DNA from: JABCPH02 sp963524305
Lineage (GTDB): Bacteria > Fusobacteriota > Fusobacteriia > Fusobacteriales > Leptotrichiaceae
Direction: 5' to 3'
Assembly (NCBI GenBank): GCA_963524305.1
Contig: CAURGH010000008.1
Coordinates: 1 to 64,000 of the forward strand
Length of the DNA stretch: 64,000 nt
A model generated the notes under the pieces. That model did not search any database, had not been told where the DNA came from, and saw only the letters and a program-made list of their open reading frames with translations. The position numbers were made by a program, and so were the translations under genes. Position 1 is the stretch's first letter. The number at the start of each line of letters is the position of its first letter. Of the stretch, positions 17,890 to 25,176 are shown in pieces.

Positions 17890-18864
17890 ATGGGAAATAA
17901 TGAGATATTAAATAGATTTGAAAATGAAATAGAATTAGGAAAAGAAAGTGCAAGTTACCTTTTTTATGGAGATAAAAGAGTTGACTTGCTCTCTTATGCT
18001 TTGGAATTTTCAAAAATTGTTATGACTAGAAATATGATTGATCCACTTGAAATTGAAAGGGAAAAGGTATTAATAGATAGATTACAGCATCCTGATATTG
18101 AAGTGATCAATCAGCATAATGAAAATATTAAAATTGATGAAGTGCGGGAAATTATTTTTTCTTCGGTGGAGTCGACTTTTAATTCGAGAAAAAAAATATT
18201 TATTTTATGTGGGACAGAAAATTTGAGAAAAGAATCTTCAAACGCATTATTAAAAATTTTGGAAGAACCACCTAAAAATGTCTATTTTATTTTACTATCA
18301 AGAAGTTTGAATATTATTTCAACGATAAAATCTCGAACAATAAAATTTCATTTAAAAAGTCCATCGAATGAAGAGTTGGGAGTTAGTAAAGAGATTTACT
18401 ATTTTTTTGATGGAGATGAAAAGGATATAAAGGAATTTAAAGAAAAAGGGATTTCGCTGGAAGAATATGAAAATAGAGTGGAAACGATAGACGATGTCCT
18501 TTATTATTTTGTTGAAATGAAAAAATTTTTGAGCTCTAAAAAAAATGGGGAAGACAAAGAGAATAGAATTGAAAATTCGTTGAATTCAGTTGTGGGATAC
18601 AATAAAAGTATAGATTTTTTATGTAAAAAAATTTGTTTTTTCGATACAGAAGAGGTCTATTTTTTGATAAATGAAATAATTGAGGAATTTAAGGATGAGA
18701 AGGATATTCTTTTAGATTTGTTGTCGAAAATAGTAGTTAATTCTAGAAATATTTTAGATAGCGAAGAGTTAAAAAAGTTGATTAATTTGAAGAATAGCAT
18801 ACGGAATAATGTAAATATTAGAAGTATTTTATTCAATTTTTTTGATATTTGTGCAAATGGTTAA
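17890..18864 (+). CDS. holB: DNA polymerase III delta-prime-like clamp-loader subunit
   Basis: A 324-residue protein with the delta-prime core SSNALLKILEEPPKNVYFILLS near residues 116-137 and a following IKSRTIKF block (the SRC-type arginine motif, SRT here). These match clamp-loader AAA proteins that load the sliding clamp at the replication fork. The N-terminal Walker A position reads YLFYGDKRVDLLS and lacks a usable P-loop; delta-prime subunits are commonly non-ATPase, so this is not a defect. The C-terminal collar region is weakly conserved. It follows mreB closely and ends with a hairpin terminator. Confidence 0.8.
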   Translation: MGNNEILNRFENEIELGKESASYLFYGDKRVDLLSYALEFSKIVMTRNMIDPLEIEREKVLIDRLQHPDIEVINQHNENIKIDEVREIIFSSVESTFNSRKKIFILCGTENLRKESSNALLKILEEPPKNVYFILLSRSLNIISTIKSRTIKFHLKSPSNEELGVSKEIYYFFDGDEKDIKEFKEKGISLEEYENRVETIDDVLYYFVEMKKFLSSKKNGEDKENRIENSLNSVVGYNKSIDFLCKKICFFDTEEVYFLINEIIEEFKDEKDILLDLLSKIVVNSRNILDSEELKKLINLKNSIRNNVNIRSILFNFFDICANG

Positions 18865-18898
18865 GATTTTTATTGATTATTACAAGAAAAGTTTAAGT

Positions 18899-18925
18899 TC
18901 ACGGCGAATTTTAAATTTGTCGTGA
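18899..18925 (+). terminator. Terminator after holB-like gene
   Basis: TCACGGCGAATTT pairs with AAATTTGTCGTGA (two G-U pairs) with essentially no extra loop sequence beyond the AT centre, and is followed by TTTTAT. It separates the replication gene from the EndoU gene. Confidence 0.6.
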
Positions 18926-18976
18926 TTTTATGATATTTAAAAATTGAAAAAAATTAAGATGATTGGAAAAAAGAAA

Positions 18977-19648
18977 ATGAAAAATATGAATATATCAAAA
19001 ATTTTAAAAATGGTATTAGCTGTGATTATAGTTTTGTTTGCAGCAAAATTTTATATGGATAAAGGTGTTGCGAAAAATGAATTGATTGCAGCAGTAAGTG
19101 GGACTAGTAGTAAAAAGATTGAAAAAGAAAAGGCTTTGGAAGAGGCTCAAAACACGAAGGATAATGATAGAAAAACATTAAAAAAAGCTAGAAATTCACA
19201 GGATAAATTTGATAAGTCCAAGAAAAATCAAGGAATGACAGGCGATAGAAAGTATAATATTGATTATGACCATGTGTTAGGTGGAGATATTAATTATAAG
19301 TCTGGGAAAGTGACAGGAGGACATACGTTATTAAAAGGCGATGTGAGAATCGTAAAAAAATATGGGAAACCTTCAAAAAGTGGTGTCTACAAAGCTAGTA
19401 TTGAAGTGAGAACTCCAGATGGAAATTGGCAAGCAAAAACTAGTAATGGTGGCATAAATACGATGTTTCCAGAAGATTGGGATGAAGCGAAAGTTATTGA
19501 TGAGATAAATTCTGCTTGGGAAAACAGAAAAGATCTAAAAGGAAGAGATTCTAATATGTGGCAAGGAATTAGTAAAAGTGGAGTTTTGATTCGTGGATAT
19601 AAATCGCCTAGAATTACGGCTTATCCAGTATTTGAAGGTGATAGATAA
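18977..19648 (+). CDS. Membrane-anchored or secreted EndoU-domain nuclease (toxin-like)
   Basis: A 223-residue protein with a hydrophobic segment at about residues 9-27 (signal or anchor), a lysine-rich linker to about 80, then a bacterial EndoU domain (PF14436-like). Domain landmarks in order are DHVLGGDINYKSGKVTGGHT with the two catalytic-type histidines, VYKASIEVRTPDGNW, NTMFPEDW, INSAWENR and a C-terminal RGYKSPRITAYPVFEG. Bacterial EndoU domains are usually tRNA- or RNA-cleaving toxins at the end of polymorphic toxins. Here no long delivery region is present. The next gene overlaps by one base and is a probable immunity gene. The start is uncertain: 18977 has GGA at a suitable distance, while TTG 18944 and ATG 18959 are in frame. 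Confidence 0.75.
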   Translation: MKNMNISKILKMVLAVIIVLFAAKFYMDKGVAKNELIAAVSGTSSKKIEKEKALEEAQNTKDNDRKTLKKARNSQDKFDKSKKNQGMTGDRKYNIDYDHVLGGDINYKSGKVTGGHTLLKGDVRIVKKYGKPSKSGVYKASIEVRTPDGNWQAKTSNGGINTMFPEDWDEAKVIDEINSAWENRKDLKGRDSNMWQGISKSGVLIRGYKSPRITAYPVFEGDR

Positions 19649-20079
19649 TGATTATAAAATTTGGTTATTATGACGACGAGGATTTTGGATTGACAGAATA
19701 TCCAGAGATTTTATTTTCAGAAGATGGAAAAAGTTCTGATGAATCAGAAGAAGAAACAGCGAAAAAACAAGATTATACAAAATATTTGATTACTGGGATA
19801 ATGGAAGATTTTCAGTATTATGAATTAATCGAGGATTTTTTGGAAAATTTGAAGGAATTGAAGGCTGGAAAGCGAAAAAAATTAGAGTGGGATGGACAGG
19901 CATTTCAGTATGAAATTACGCTTTCAAGAGTCGAAATGACGCATACGATTTTTGGAGAATGTGAGGAATATTCAAAATGGTCTTGTAGATTTAAGGAATT
20001 TGAGAAAGTTTTAAAGGGATGGAAGAAATTTCTTGAAATGGATAGGAGCGAGGGAAGTTTTGTAAAAGTGGAAATATAA
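19648..20079 (+). CDS. Probable immunity protein for the EndoU nuclease
   Basis: A 143-residue strongly acidic cytoplasmic protein that I cannot assign to a named family by eye. It starts in the TAATG overlap with the EndoU gene and is the only other gene before a strong terminator, the classic position of a cognate immunity gene. It has an acidic N-terminal third rich in Asp/Glu, a hydrophobic helix-like middle (ITGIMEDFQYYELIEDFLEN) and an aromatic-rich C-terminal half. Acidic character suits binding to a basic nuclease. The role rests on gene context. Confidence 0.55.
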   Translation: MIIKFGYYDDEDFGLTEYPEILFSEDGKSSDESEEETAKKQDYTKYLITGIMEDFQYYELIEDFLENLKELKAGKRKKLEWDGQAFQYEITLSRVEMTHTIFGECEEYSKWSCRFKEFEKVLKGWKKFLEMDRSEGSFVKVEI

Positions 20080-20087
20080 AAAATAAA

Positions 20088-20136
20088 AGCCAATTTGAAT
20101 TGACTTTAAAAATTTGAAAGTTCAGTTCATTTTGGC
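20088..20136. terminator. Strong bidirectional terminator between the immunity gene and pspC
   Basis: AGCCAATTTGAATTGACTTT pairs with a downstream arm ending TCATTTTGGCT (short internal mismatches), followed on the plus strand by CTTTTTTTATT. It separates converging genes. Confidence 0.85.
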
Positions 20137-20143
20137 TCTTTTT

Positions 20144-20422
20144 TTATTCTCTGTCGATTTTTTCAACTTCTTTTATATCGTCGTAATCATTGCTGTTATT
20201 GTTTTTTTTTAAAGAATCATCATAAGGCTTTTCAGTATCTTTTGGGATAATAAAAGCTAAAACAAAATATATGATTAGACCTGGAATTCCAGCAAATAGA
20301 ATAATGGCAATAGCTACAATAATTCTAACTATAGTAGGGTCCATGTCAAAATATTCTGCTATTCCTCCACAAACTCCTAAAATCTTTTTATCTTTTGTTG
20401 AACAATATAATTTTTTCTTCAT
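20144..20422 (-). CDS. PspC-domain small membrane protein
   Basis: A 92-residue protein matching PspC (PF04024): KKLYCSTKDKKILGVCGGIAEYFDMDPTIVR at the N-terminus, then a transmembrane helix around residues 32-60 with the proline/glycine break AGIPGLIIYF, and an acidic lysine-containing tail. PspC proteins act in envelope-stress responses, but stand-alone copies such as this are poorly understood and no psp operon is present. The ribosome-binding site is GGGAGG. It is monocistronic and converges with the EndoU/immunity pair. Confidence 0.88.
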   Translation of the reverse strand: MKKKLYCSTKDKKILGVCGGIAEYFDMDPTIVRIIVAIAIILFAGIPGLIIYFVLAFIIPKDTEKPYDDSLKKNNNSNDYDDIKEVEKIDRE

Positions 20423-20533
20423 AAAAATTCCTCCCTATTTTTCATTTCTTTCATATCTATTATATCTTATGCTGTAGTATATCACATTTTTTTTAAGTTT
20501 TAAAATGCTTTGAAAAAATTAAAAACATATTCT

Positions 20534-20561
20534 TTGAAAAATGGGAAAAATGAGTTATACT
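20534..20561 (+). promoter_or_regulatory. Promoter of the YhcH-family gene
   Basis: TTGAAA (20534-20539) and TATACT (20556-20561) with a 16-base spacer lie 60 bases upstream of the start at 20621. Confidence 0.5.
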
Positions 20562-20620
20562 TTAATCGAAGTTGTGCTAGTTTTTGAAATATAATTTAAA
20601 TAATATAGGAGATGAAAATA

Positions 20621-21082
20621 ATGATATTTACGAATTTGAAGGATGATTTGCAAAATAAAATTTTGCCAGAAAATTTGCAGAAATGTATAAATTATACGAA
20701 AGAGAATTTTGAGAAATTATTGACTGATGAATGTGGGAGTTACGATATTGGGAGTGGAATAAAAATGAATATTCTTTCGTATGAAACTGGAGATGGAGAA
20801 GGGAATATTTCTGAGACGCATTTGAAAAATGTGGATGTTCAAATTACTTTGTCTGGTGGAGAAGGAATTGCAGTTAATAATATTCATAATATGAAAGTGG
20901 ATAAAATTGATAAAGATAGAGATTTGATAATTCATTCTGGAGAAATGATGTTTAATGTGGTAATGAAAAGTGGAGATGTGCTAATTCTTTTTCCAGAAGA
21001 TGTTCATAAATCGGGATTGAAAAGAGAAGAGACTGGGAAAGTGAGAAAGTTAGTGTTTAAGGTACCAGTAGAGAGTTTGTAG
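20621..21082 (+). CDS. YhcH/YjgK/YiaL family protein (DUF386)
   Basis: A 153-residue single-domain cupin-like protein. Conserved blocks include YETGDGEGNISETHLKNVDVQ, where family members have a metal-coordinating histidine, and the C-terminal ILFPEDVHKSG with a second histidine. Family members often accompany sialic acid or sugar-acid catabolic genes and are thought to act as sugar isomerases or anomerases, but no such genes are adjacent here. The ATG at 20621 is preferred over the one at 20612 because GGAG lies nine bases upstream of it. Monocistronic, just upstream of the microcompartment locus. Confidence 0.85.
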   Translation: MIFTNLKDDLQNKILPENLQKCINYTKENFEKLLTDECGSYDIGSGIKMNILSYETGDGEGNISETHLKNVDVQITLSGGEGIAVNNIHNMKVDKIDKDRDLIIHSGEMMFNVVMKSGDVLILFPEDVHKSGLKREETGKVRKLVFKVPVESL

Positions 21083-21194
21083 ATTCTTAATTTTTTAGGG
21101 GGATAGTTTATGTTTTGAAAATATTTTTAATTTAGTTTTTTATGATTTAATTTATTAGATTATCCTTTTTTTTAATTTCTTTTGTTTCAGAACC

Positions 21195-21222
21195 TTGACA
21201 AATAAAAAAATTGTGGTAATAT
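21195..21222 (+). promoter_or_regulatory. Promoter of the pdu/eut microcompartment operon
   Basis: A consensus TTGACA at 21195-21200 and TAATAT at 21217-21222 are 16 bases apart (AATATT at 17 is an alternative). It is followed by a leader of about 265 bases before pduB. The spacer 21083-21491 contains no gene and no recognisable B12 riboswitch. Confidence 0.65.
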
Positions 21223-21295
21223 TTATAGAGAAACATAGATATATTTACAATGGGGTAAGCATATTTAATTTAAAAATTTTAAAAGAATAAAGGTG

Positions 21296-21362
21296 AGCAA
21301 AGAGGCTTGAAGATAGAAAACAGGTTATACAAGTTGTATATGTATAAATGTTATTTTTTTTT
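21296..21362 (+). promoter_or_regulatory. ANTAR-type hairpin and putative attenuator in the pduB leader
   Basis: AGCAAAGAGGCTT at 21296-21308 fits the EutV target consensus as I recall it (AGCAANGRRGCUY): AGC and GCT pair around a hexaloop AAAGAG with the characteristic A1 and G4. Seventeen bases later TTATAC (21325-21330) and GTATAA (21342-21347) can pair and are followed by a run of ten T at 21353-21362, like an intrinsic terminator. This layout suggests EutV-mediated antitermination. A clear second ANTAR hexaloop was not found. Confidence 0.65.
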
Positions 21363-21491
21363 AAGTGTCTTTTTTTATTTTGTACTTAAACTCATTTAAA
21401 ATCGGACTAATAAAATGGAAAAAATCTTGGGTTTGGGTAGATATTTTTTAGATTAAATTAGTTGAAATCATTGGATGAGGAGATGATTGTA

Positions 21492-22181
21492 ATGGTAACG
21501 GAGTTTGTAGGAACTAACAGATTAGGGGATACAATTGGGTTAGTTATTGCCAATATTGATTCGCAATTGAAGGAGAAGATGAATATTGGCACTAGATATA
21601 ATTCAATTGGGATTGTTGGTGCTCGAACGGGAGCTGGACCACATATTTTTGCGGCAGATGAGGCTGTGAAATCGACTAATTCAGAGATTTTATCAATTGA
21701 ACTACCGAGAGACACTAAAGGTGGAGGAGGACATGGTTCGTTAATAATTTTCGGTGCTGATGATGTGTCTGATGTGAGAAAAGCTGTGGAAATTTGTTTA
21801 GCTGATTTGGAAAGAACATTTGGTGATGTTTATGGAAATGATGCGGGACATTTGGAATTTCAATATTCAGCTAGGGCTAGTCAGGCTTTGGTTAAAGGAT
21901 TGGGAGCAGAAAAAGGTAAGGCTTTTGGGATAACAGTAGCCAGTCCAGCAGCAATTGGTGTAATTTTAGCAGATATAGCAGTGAAAGCAGCAGCCGTTGA
22001 AGTGAGAGCATATTCTTCACCTGGTCATGGAACAAGTTACAGTAATGAAGTAATTTTGGGAATAAGTGGAGATTCAGGAGCTGTTAAACAAGCGATTATT
22101 TCGGCTAGAGAAGTTGGAATTGAACTTTTGGCAGCGATGGGAGATAGACCAGAAAGTACTACGAAACCGTATATTTTGTAA
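21492..22181 (+). CDS. pduB: Microcompartment shell protein PduB (short, B'-like form)
   Basis: A 229-residue tandem-BMC (trimer-forming) shell protein. It matches PduB throughout: EFVGTNRLGDTIGLVIANID at the start, GARTGAGPHIFAADEAVKST, IELPRDTKGGGGHGSL, TFGDVYGNDAGH and the C-terminal AYSSPGHGTSYSNE block. The start chosen is ATG 21492, nine bases after GAGGAG. A stop codon lies just upstream, so at most ten more residues from TTG 21462 are possible. The long N-terminal extension found in Salmonella PduB is therefore absent. First gene of the microcompartment operon. Confidence 0.94.
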   Translation: MVTEFVGTNRLGDTIGLVIANIDSQLKEKMNIGTRYNSIGIVGARTGAGPHIFAADEAVKSTNSEILSIELPRDTKGGGGHGSLIIFGADDVSDVRKAVEICLADLERTFGDVYGNDAGHLEFQYSARASQALVKGLGAEKGKAFGITVASPAAIGVILADIAVKAAAVEVRAYSSPGHGTSYSNEVILGISGDSGAVKQAIISAREVGIELLAAMGDRPESTTKPYIL

Positions 22182-22192
22182 CGAAATGAGAA

Positions 22193-22242
22193 TTTAGGGG
22201 CAAAAAAGTGAAAAAGACTTGGTGATTTTGAGAGCCCTTAAA
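22193..22242 (+). other. Possible stem-loop between pduB and pduC
   Basis: TTTAGGGGC (22193-22201) can pair with GCCCTTAAA (22234-22242) around a 32-base purine-rich loop, ending ten bases before the AGGAGG of pduC. There is no T-run, so a processing or stability element is more likely than a terminator. Confidence 0.35.
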
Positions 22243-22262
22243 TATACGTAGGAGGAAATTGT

Positions 22263-23924
22263 ATGAAATCAAAAAGATTTGAGGCTTTGAGAAATAGACC
22301 GATAAATAAAGATGGATTTGTCTTGGAATGGGAAGAAGTAGGATTTATTGCGATGAACAGTTCGCAAGACCCGAAACCAAGTATAAAAATTGAAGATGGA
22401 AAAATTGTTGAGTTAGATGGTAAAAAGAGAGAGGAATTCGATTCGATTGATACTTTTATAGCGAATTATGGTATTAACATTGAAAAGGCGAATGAAGTAA
22501 TGGCGATGGATTCTAAGAAAATAGCAAACATGCTTTGCGATCCGAATGTTTCGAGAAAAGAATTGGTTCAATTGACGACTGCCATGACACCTGCAAAAGC
22601 AGTTCAAGTTTTGGGGTACATGAATGTCGTTGAAATGATGATGGCAATGCAAAAAATGCGTGCTAGAAAAACACCGATGAATCAATGTCACGTTACGAAT
22701 ATAAAGGATAATCCAGCACAAATTGCAGCAGATGGAGCAGAAGCAGCTTTGAGAGGATTTCCTGAACAAGAAACTACGGTAGGAATTGCGAGATATGCAC
22801 CATTTAATGCTTTGAGCTTGTTGATTGGTTCACAAGTTGGTCGTGGTGGAGTTTTGACTCAATGTTCGTTGGAAGAAGCGACTGAATTGGCGTTGGGAAT
22901 GAGAGGATTGACTTGTTATGCAGAAACAATTTCGGTGTATGGGACAGAAGATGTGTTTACTGATGGAGATGACACTCCTTGGTCAAAAGGATTTTTAGCA
23001 TCGGCATATGCATCAAGAGGTTTAAAAATGCGTTTTACATCAGGAACTGGTTCAGAAGTGCAAATGGGTTATGCTGAAGGTAAATCAATGTTGTACTTGG
23101 AAGCTAGATGTTTGTACATTACAAAGGGAGCTGGAGTTCAAGGTATACAAAATGGTTCGGTAAGTTGTATCGGTATTCCATCAGCTGTACCAGGTGGAAT
23201 TAGAGCCGTTTTAGCAGAAAACTTATTGGCAGCGATGTTAGATTTGGAATGTGCTTCTAGTAATGACCAAACTTTTACTCATTCGGATTTGAGAAGATCG
23301 GTTAGATCGTTGATGCAAATGGCACCAGGAACTGATTTTATCTGCTCAGGATATAGTGCGACTCCAAACTACGATAATATGTTTGCTGGATCAAACTGGG
23401 ATGCAGAAGATTTTGATGACTGGAATGTAATTCAAAGAGATTTGAAAATTGATGCGGGATTAAGACCTGTTTTGGAAGAAAATGTTGTTGTGGCTAGAAA
23501 TAAGGCAGCTAGGGTTTTGCAAGCAGTATTTAAGGAATTGGGATTACCTGAAATTACTGATGAAGAAGTTACTGCAGCAACTTATGCTAACGGAAGTAAA
23601 GATATGCCACCAAGAAATGTAGTTGAAGATTTGAAGGGTGCTGAAGATATGATGAAACGTGGAATTACAGGTATTGATGTAGTTAAGGCGCTTTACAGAT
23701 CAGGTTACAAGGAAGAAGCACAAAAAATATTAAATATGTTGAAACAAAGAGTAGCTGGGGATTATTTGCATACTTCGGCTGTGGTTGATAAGGATTTCAA
23801 TGTAATTAGTGCGGTAAACGATGTAAACGACTATGCAGGACCAGGAACAGGATATCAAATGAGCGATGAAAGATGGGATGAAATCAAAAAAATTCCAGCA
23901 GCTATAGATCCAAGTAAAATATAA
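22263..23924 (+). CDS. pduC: B12-dependent propanediol/glycerol dehydratase large subunit
   Basis: A 553-residue alpha subunit of adenosylcobalamin-dependent diol dehydratase, which converts 1,2-propanediol to propionaldehyde (or glycerol to 3-hydroxypropionaldehyde) inside the microcompartment. It is conserved end to end: KSKRFEALRNRPINKDGFV at the start, KMRARKTPMNQCHVTN, GSQVGRGGVLTQCSLEEA, FTSGTGSEVQMGYAEGKSM, and YVGPGT-type YAGPGTGYQM near the C-terminus. Length matches PduC (about 554). Diol versus glycerol preference cannot be decided from sequence by eye. pduD and pduE follow directly; strong AGGAGG before the start. Confidence 0.97.
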   Translation: MKSKRFEALRNRPINKDGFVLEWEEVGFIAMNSSQDPKPSIKIEDGKIVELDGKKREEFDSIDTFIANYGINIEKANEVMAMDSKKIANMLCDPNVSRKELVQLTTAMTPAKAVQVLGYMNVVEMMMAMQKMRARKTPMNQCHVTNIKDNPAQIAADGAEAALRGFPEQETTVGIARYAPFNALSLLIGSQVGRGGVLTQCSLEEATELALGMRGLTCYAETISVYGTEDVFTDGDDTPWSKGFLASAYASRGLKMRFTSGTGSEVQMGYAEGKSMLYLEARCLYITKGAGVQGIQNGSVSCIGIPSAVPGGIRAVLAENLLAAMLDLECASSNDQTFTHSDLRRSVRSLMQMAPGTDFICSGYSATPNYDNMFAGSNWDAEDFDDWNVIQRDLKIDAGLRPVLEENVVVARNKAARVLQAVFKELGLPEITDEEVTAATYANGSKDMPPRNVVEDLKGAEDMMKRGITGIDVVKALYRSGYKEEAQKILNMLKQRVAGDYLHTSAVVDKDFNVISAVNDVNDYAGPGTGYQMSDERWDEIKKIPAAIDPSKI

Positions 23925-23949
23925 TTTATTGGTTTAGGAGGGTAAGACC

Positions 23950-24642
23950 ATGAACATTAGTGATCAAGAATTAAAAGTGTTGATAAACAAGGTGTTACAG
24001 GAAATTGAAGATAAGAAAAATGGAAAACATGTTTCAGAAGAATGTAAGACAGAAAGTAAAAATGTGGAAGATCCAGCATTTCATGAAGCAGAATTGAATC
24101 GATTGGTTTTGACAGATATTGGTGAAGCGAAAAAAGGATCATCTTCAGATGAAGTTGTAATCGGAGTTGCACCAGCTTTTGGGATTTATCAAAAAGAATC
24201 GATAACGAAAGTGCCACATTACAAGATTATTAGAGAATTGGTGGCAGGAATTGAAGAAGAAGGTTTAAAAGCTAGATTTGTTCGGATTTTGAGAACATCA
24301 GATGTTTCGATTTTGGCGAATGATGCGGCTAAATTGAGTGGTTCAAAAATTGGAATTGGGATTCAATCGAAAGGGACTACCGTTATTCATCAGGCTGATT
24401 TACCGCCTTTGAGTAATTTGGAATTGTTTCCACAATGTCCGTTGCTTGATTTGGAAACTTATAGAGCGATTGGTAAAAATGCAGCAAAATATGCGAAAGG
24501 TGAAGTACCTAATCCGGTTCCAGTGAAAAATGATCAAATGGTAAGACCGAGATTTCAGGCATTGGCAGCAATTTTGCATATAAAAGAAACAGAGCATGTA
24601 ATTCATCAGGCGAAACCACGAGAATTAGAAGCGAAATATTAG
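23950..24642 (+). CDS. pduD: Diol dehydratase medium subunit
   Basis: A 230-residue beta subunit of the B12-dependent diol dehydratase. Residues 3-19 (ISDQELKVLINKVLQEI) form an amphipathic helix of the encapsulation-peptide type, followed by a charged linker to about residue 40. The conserved core includes EVVIGVAPAFGIYQKESI, IKGIQ-like GIGIQSKGTTVIHQADLPPL and NLELFPQCPLL. It forms the (alpha-beta-gamma)2 complex with PduC and PduE and helps bind cobalamin. The start is preceded by AGGAGGG; pduE begins 15 bases after the stop. Confidence 0.96.
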   Translation: MNISDQELKVLINKVLQEIEDKKNGKHVSEECKTESKNVEDPAFHEAELNRLVLTDIGEAKKGSSSDEVVIGVAPAFGIYQKESITKVPHYKIIRELVAGIEEEGLKARFVRILRTSDVSILANDAAKLSGSKIGIGIQSKGTTVIHQADLPPLSNLELFPQCPLLDLETYRAIGKNAAKYAKGEVPNPVPVKNDQMVRPRFQALAAILHIKETEHVIHQAKPRELEAKY

Positions 24643-24657
24643 ATGGAGGTTAGAATT

Positions 24658-25152
24658 ATGAACCAACAAACATTAGAACAATTAGTTAAAGAAGTATTGG
24701 AAAGTATAGAAAATCAAAAGAAATCTTCTAAAAATGGTACAAAAGTAGATGCCTCTCAATATCCTTTGGGTAAAAATAGAAAAGATTTGTTGAGAACACC
24801 GACTAATAAGACTTTGGACGACATTACGCTTGAAAGTGTTATGGATGGAACAATTACGATAGATGATGTGAAGATAACTCCAGAAGTTCTAGAATTGCAG
24901 GCACAGGTGGCTGAATCAGCGGGAAGACCAACTTTGGCAAGAAATTTTAGAAGAGCAGGGGAGTTAACAAAAATACCAGATGCGAGAATTTTGGAAATAT
25001 ATAATGCGTTAAGACCGTTTAGATCAACAAAATCTGAATTGTTGGATATTGCAAGTGAAATTGAGAGTAAGTATGATGCAAAAGTAAATGCGGCTTTTAT
25101 TCGAGAGGCAGCTGAAGTTTATGAAAAAAGAAAAAAATTGAGAGAAGATTAG
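24658..25152 (+). CDS. pduE: Diol dehydratase small subunit
   Basis: A 164-residue gamma subunit. The start at 24658 has GGAGG 8 bases upstream; the in-frame ATG at 24643 would place that site inside the gene. Residues 1-20 form another encapsulation-type helix (NQQTLEQLVKEVLESIEN). The conserved body includes YPLGKNRKDLLRTPTNK, ITLESVMDGTI and the RAGELTKIPDARILEIYNAL RP-type block. Together with PduC and PduD it completes the dehydratase holoenzyme. Confidence 0.96.
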   Translation: MNQQTLEQLVKEVLESIENQKKSSKNGTKVDASQYPLGKNRKDLLRTPTNKTLDDITLESVMDGTITIDDVKITPEVLELQAQVAESAGRPTLARNFRRAGELTKIPDARILEIYNALRPFRSTKSELLDIASEIESKYDAKVNAAFIREAAEVYEKRKKLRED

Positions 25153-25176
25153 TATTTATCGATAAGAGGAGCAGTT

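Noticed and set aside
17890..18864. Loss of Walker A in the delta-prime-like gene as sign of decay
   Set aside because: Delta-prime clamp-loader subunits often lack ATPase activity, and the rest of the frame is intact.
21083..21491. Cobalamin riboswitch upstream of the B12-dependent genes
   Set aside because: I found no B12-box-like conserved block or suitable multi-branched fold; the leader is better explained by the ANTAR hairpin plus attenuator.
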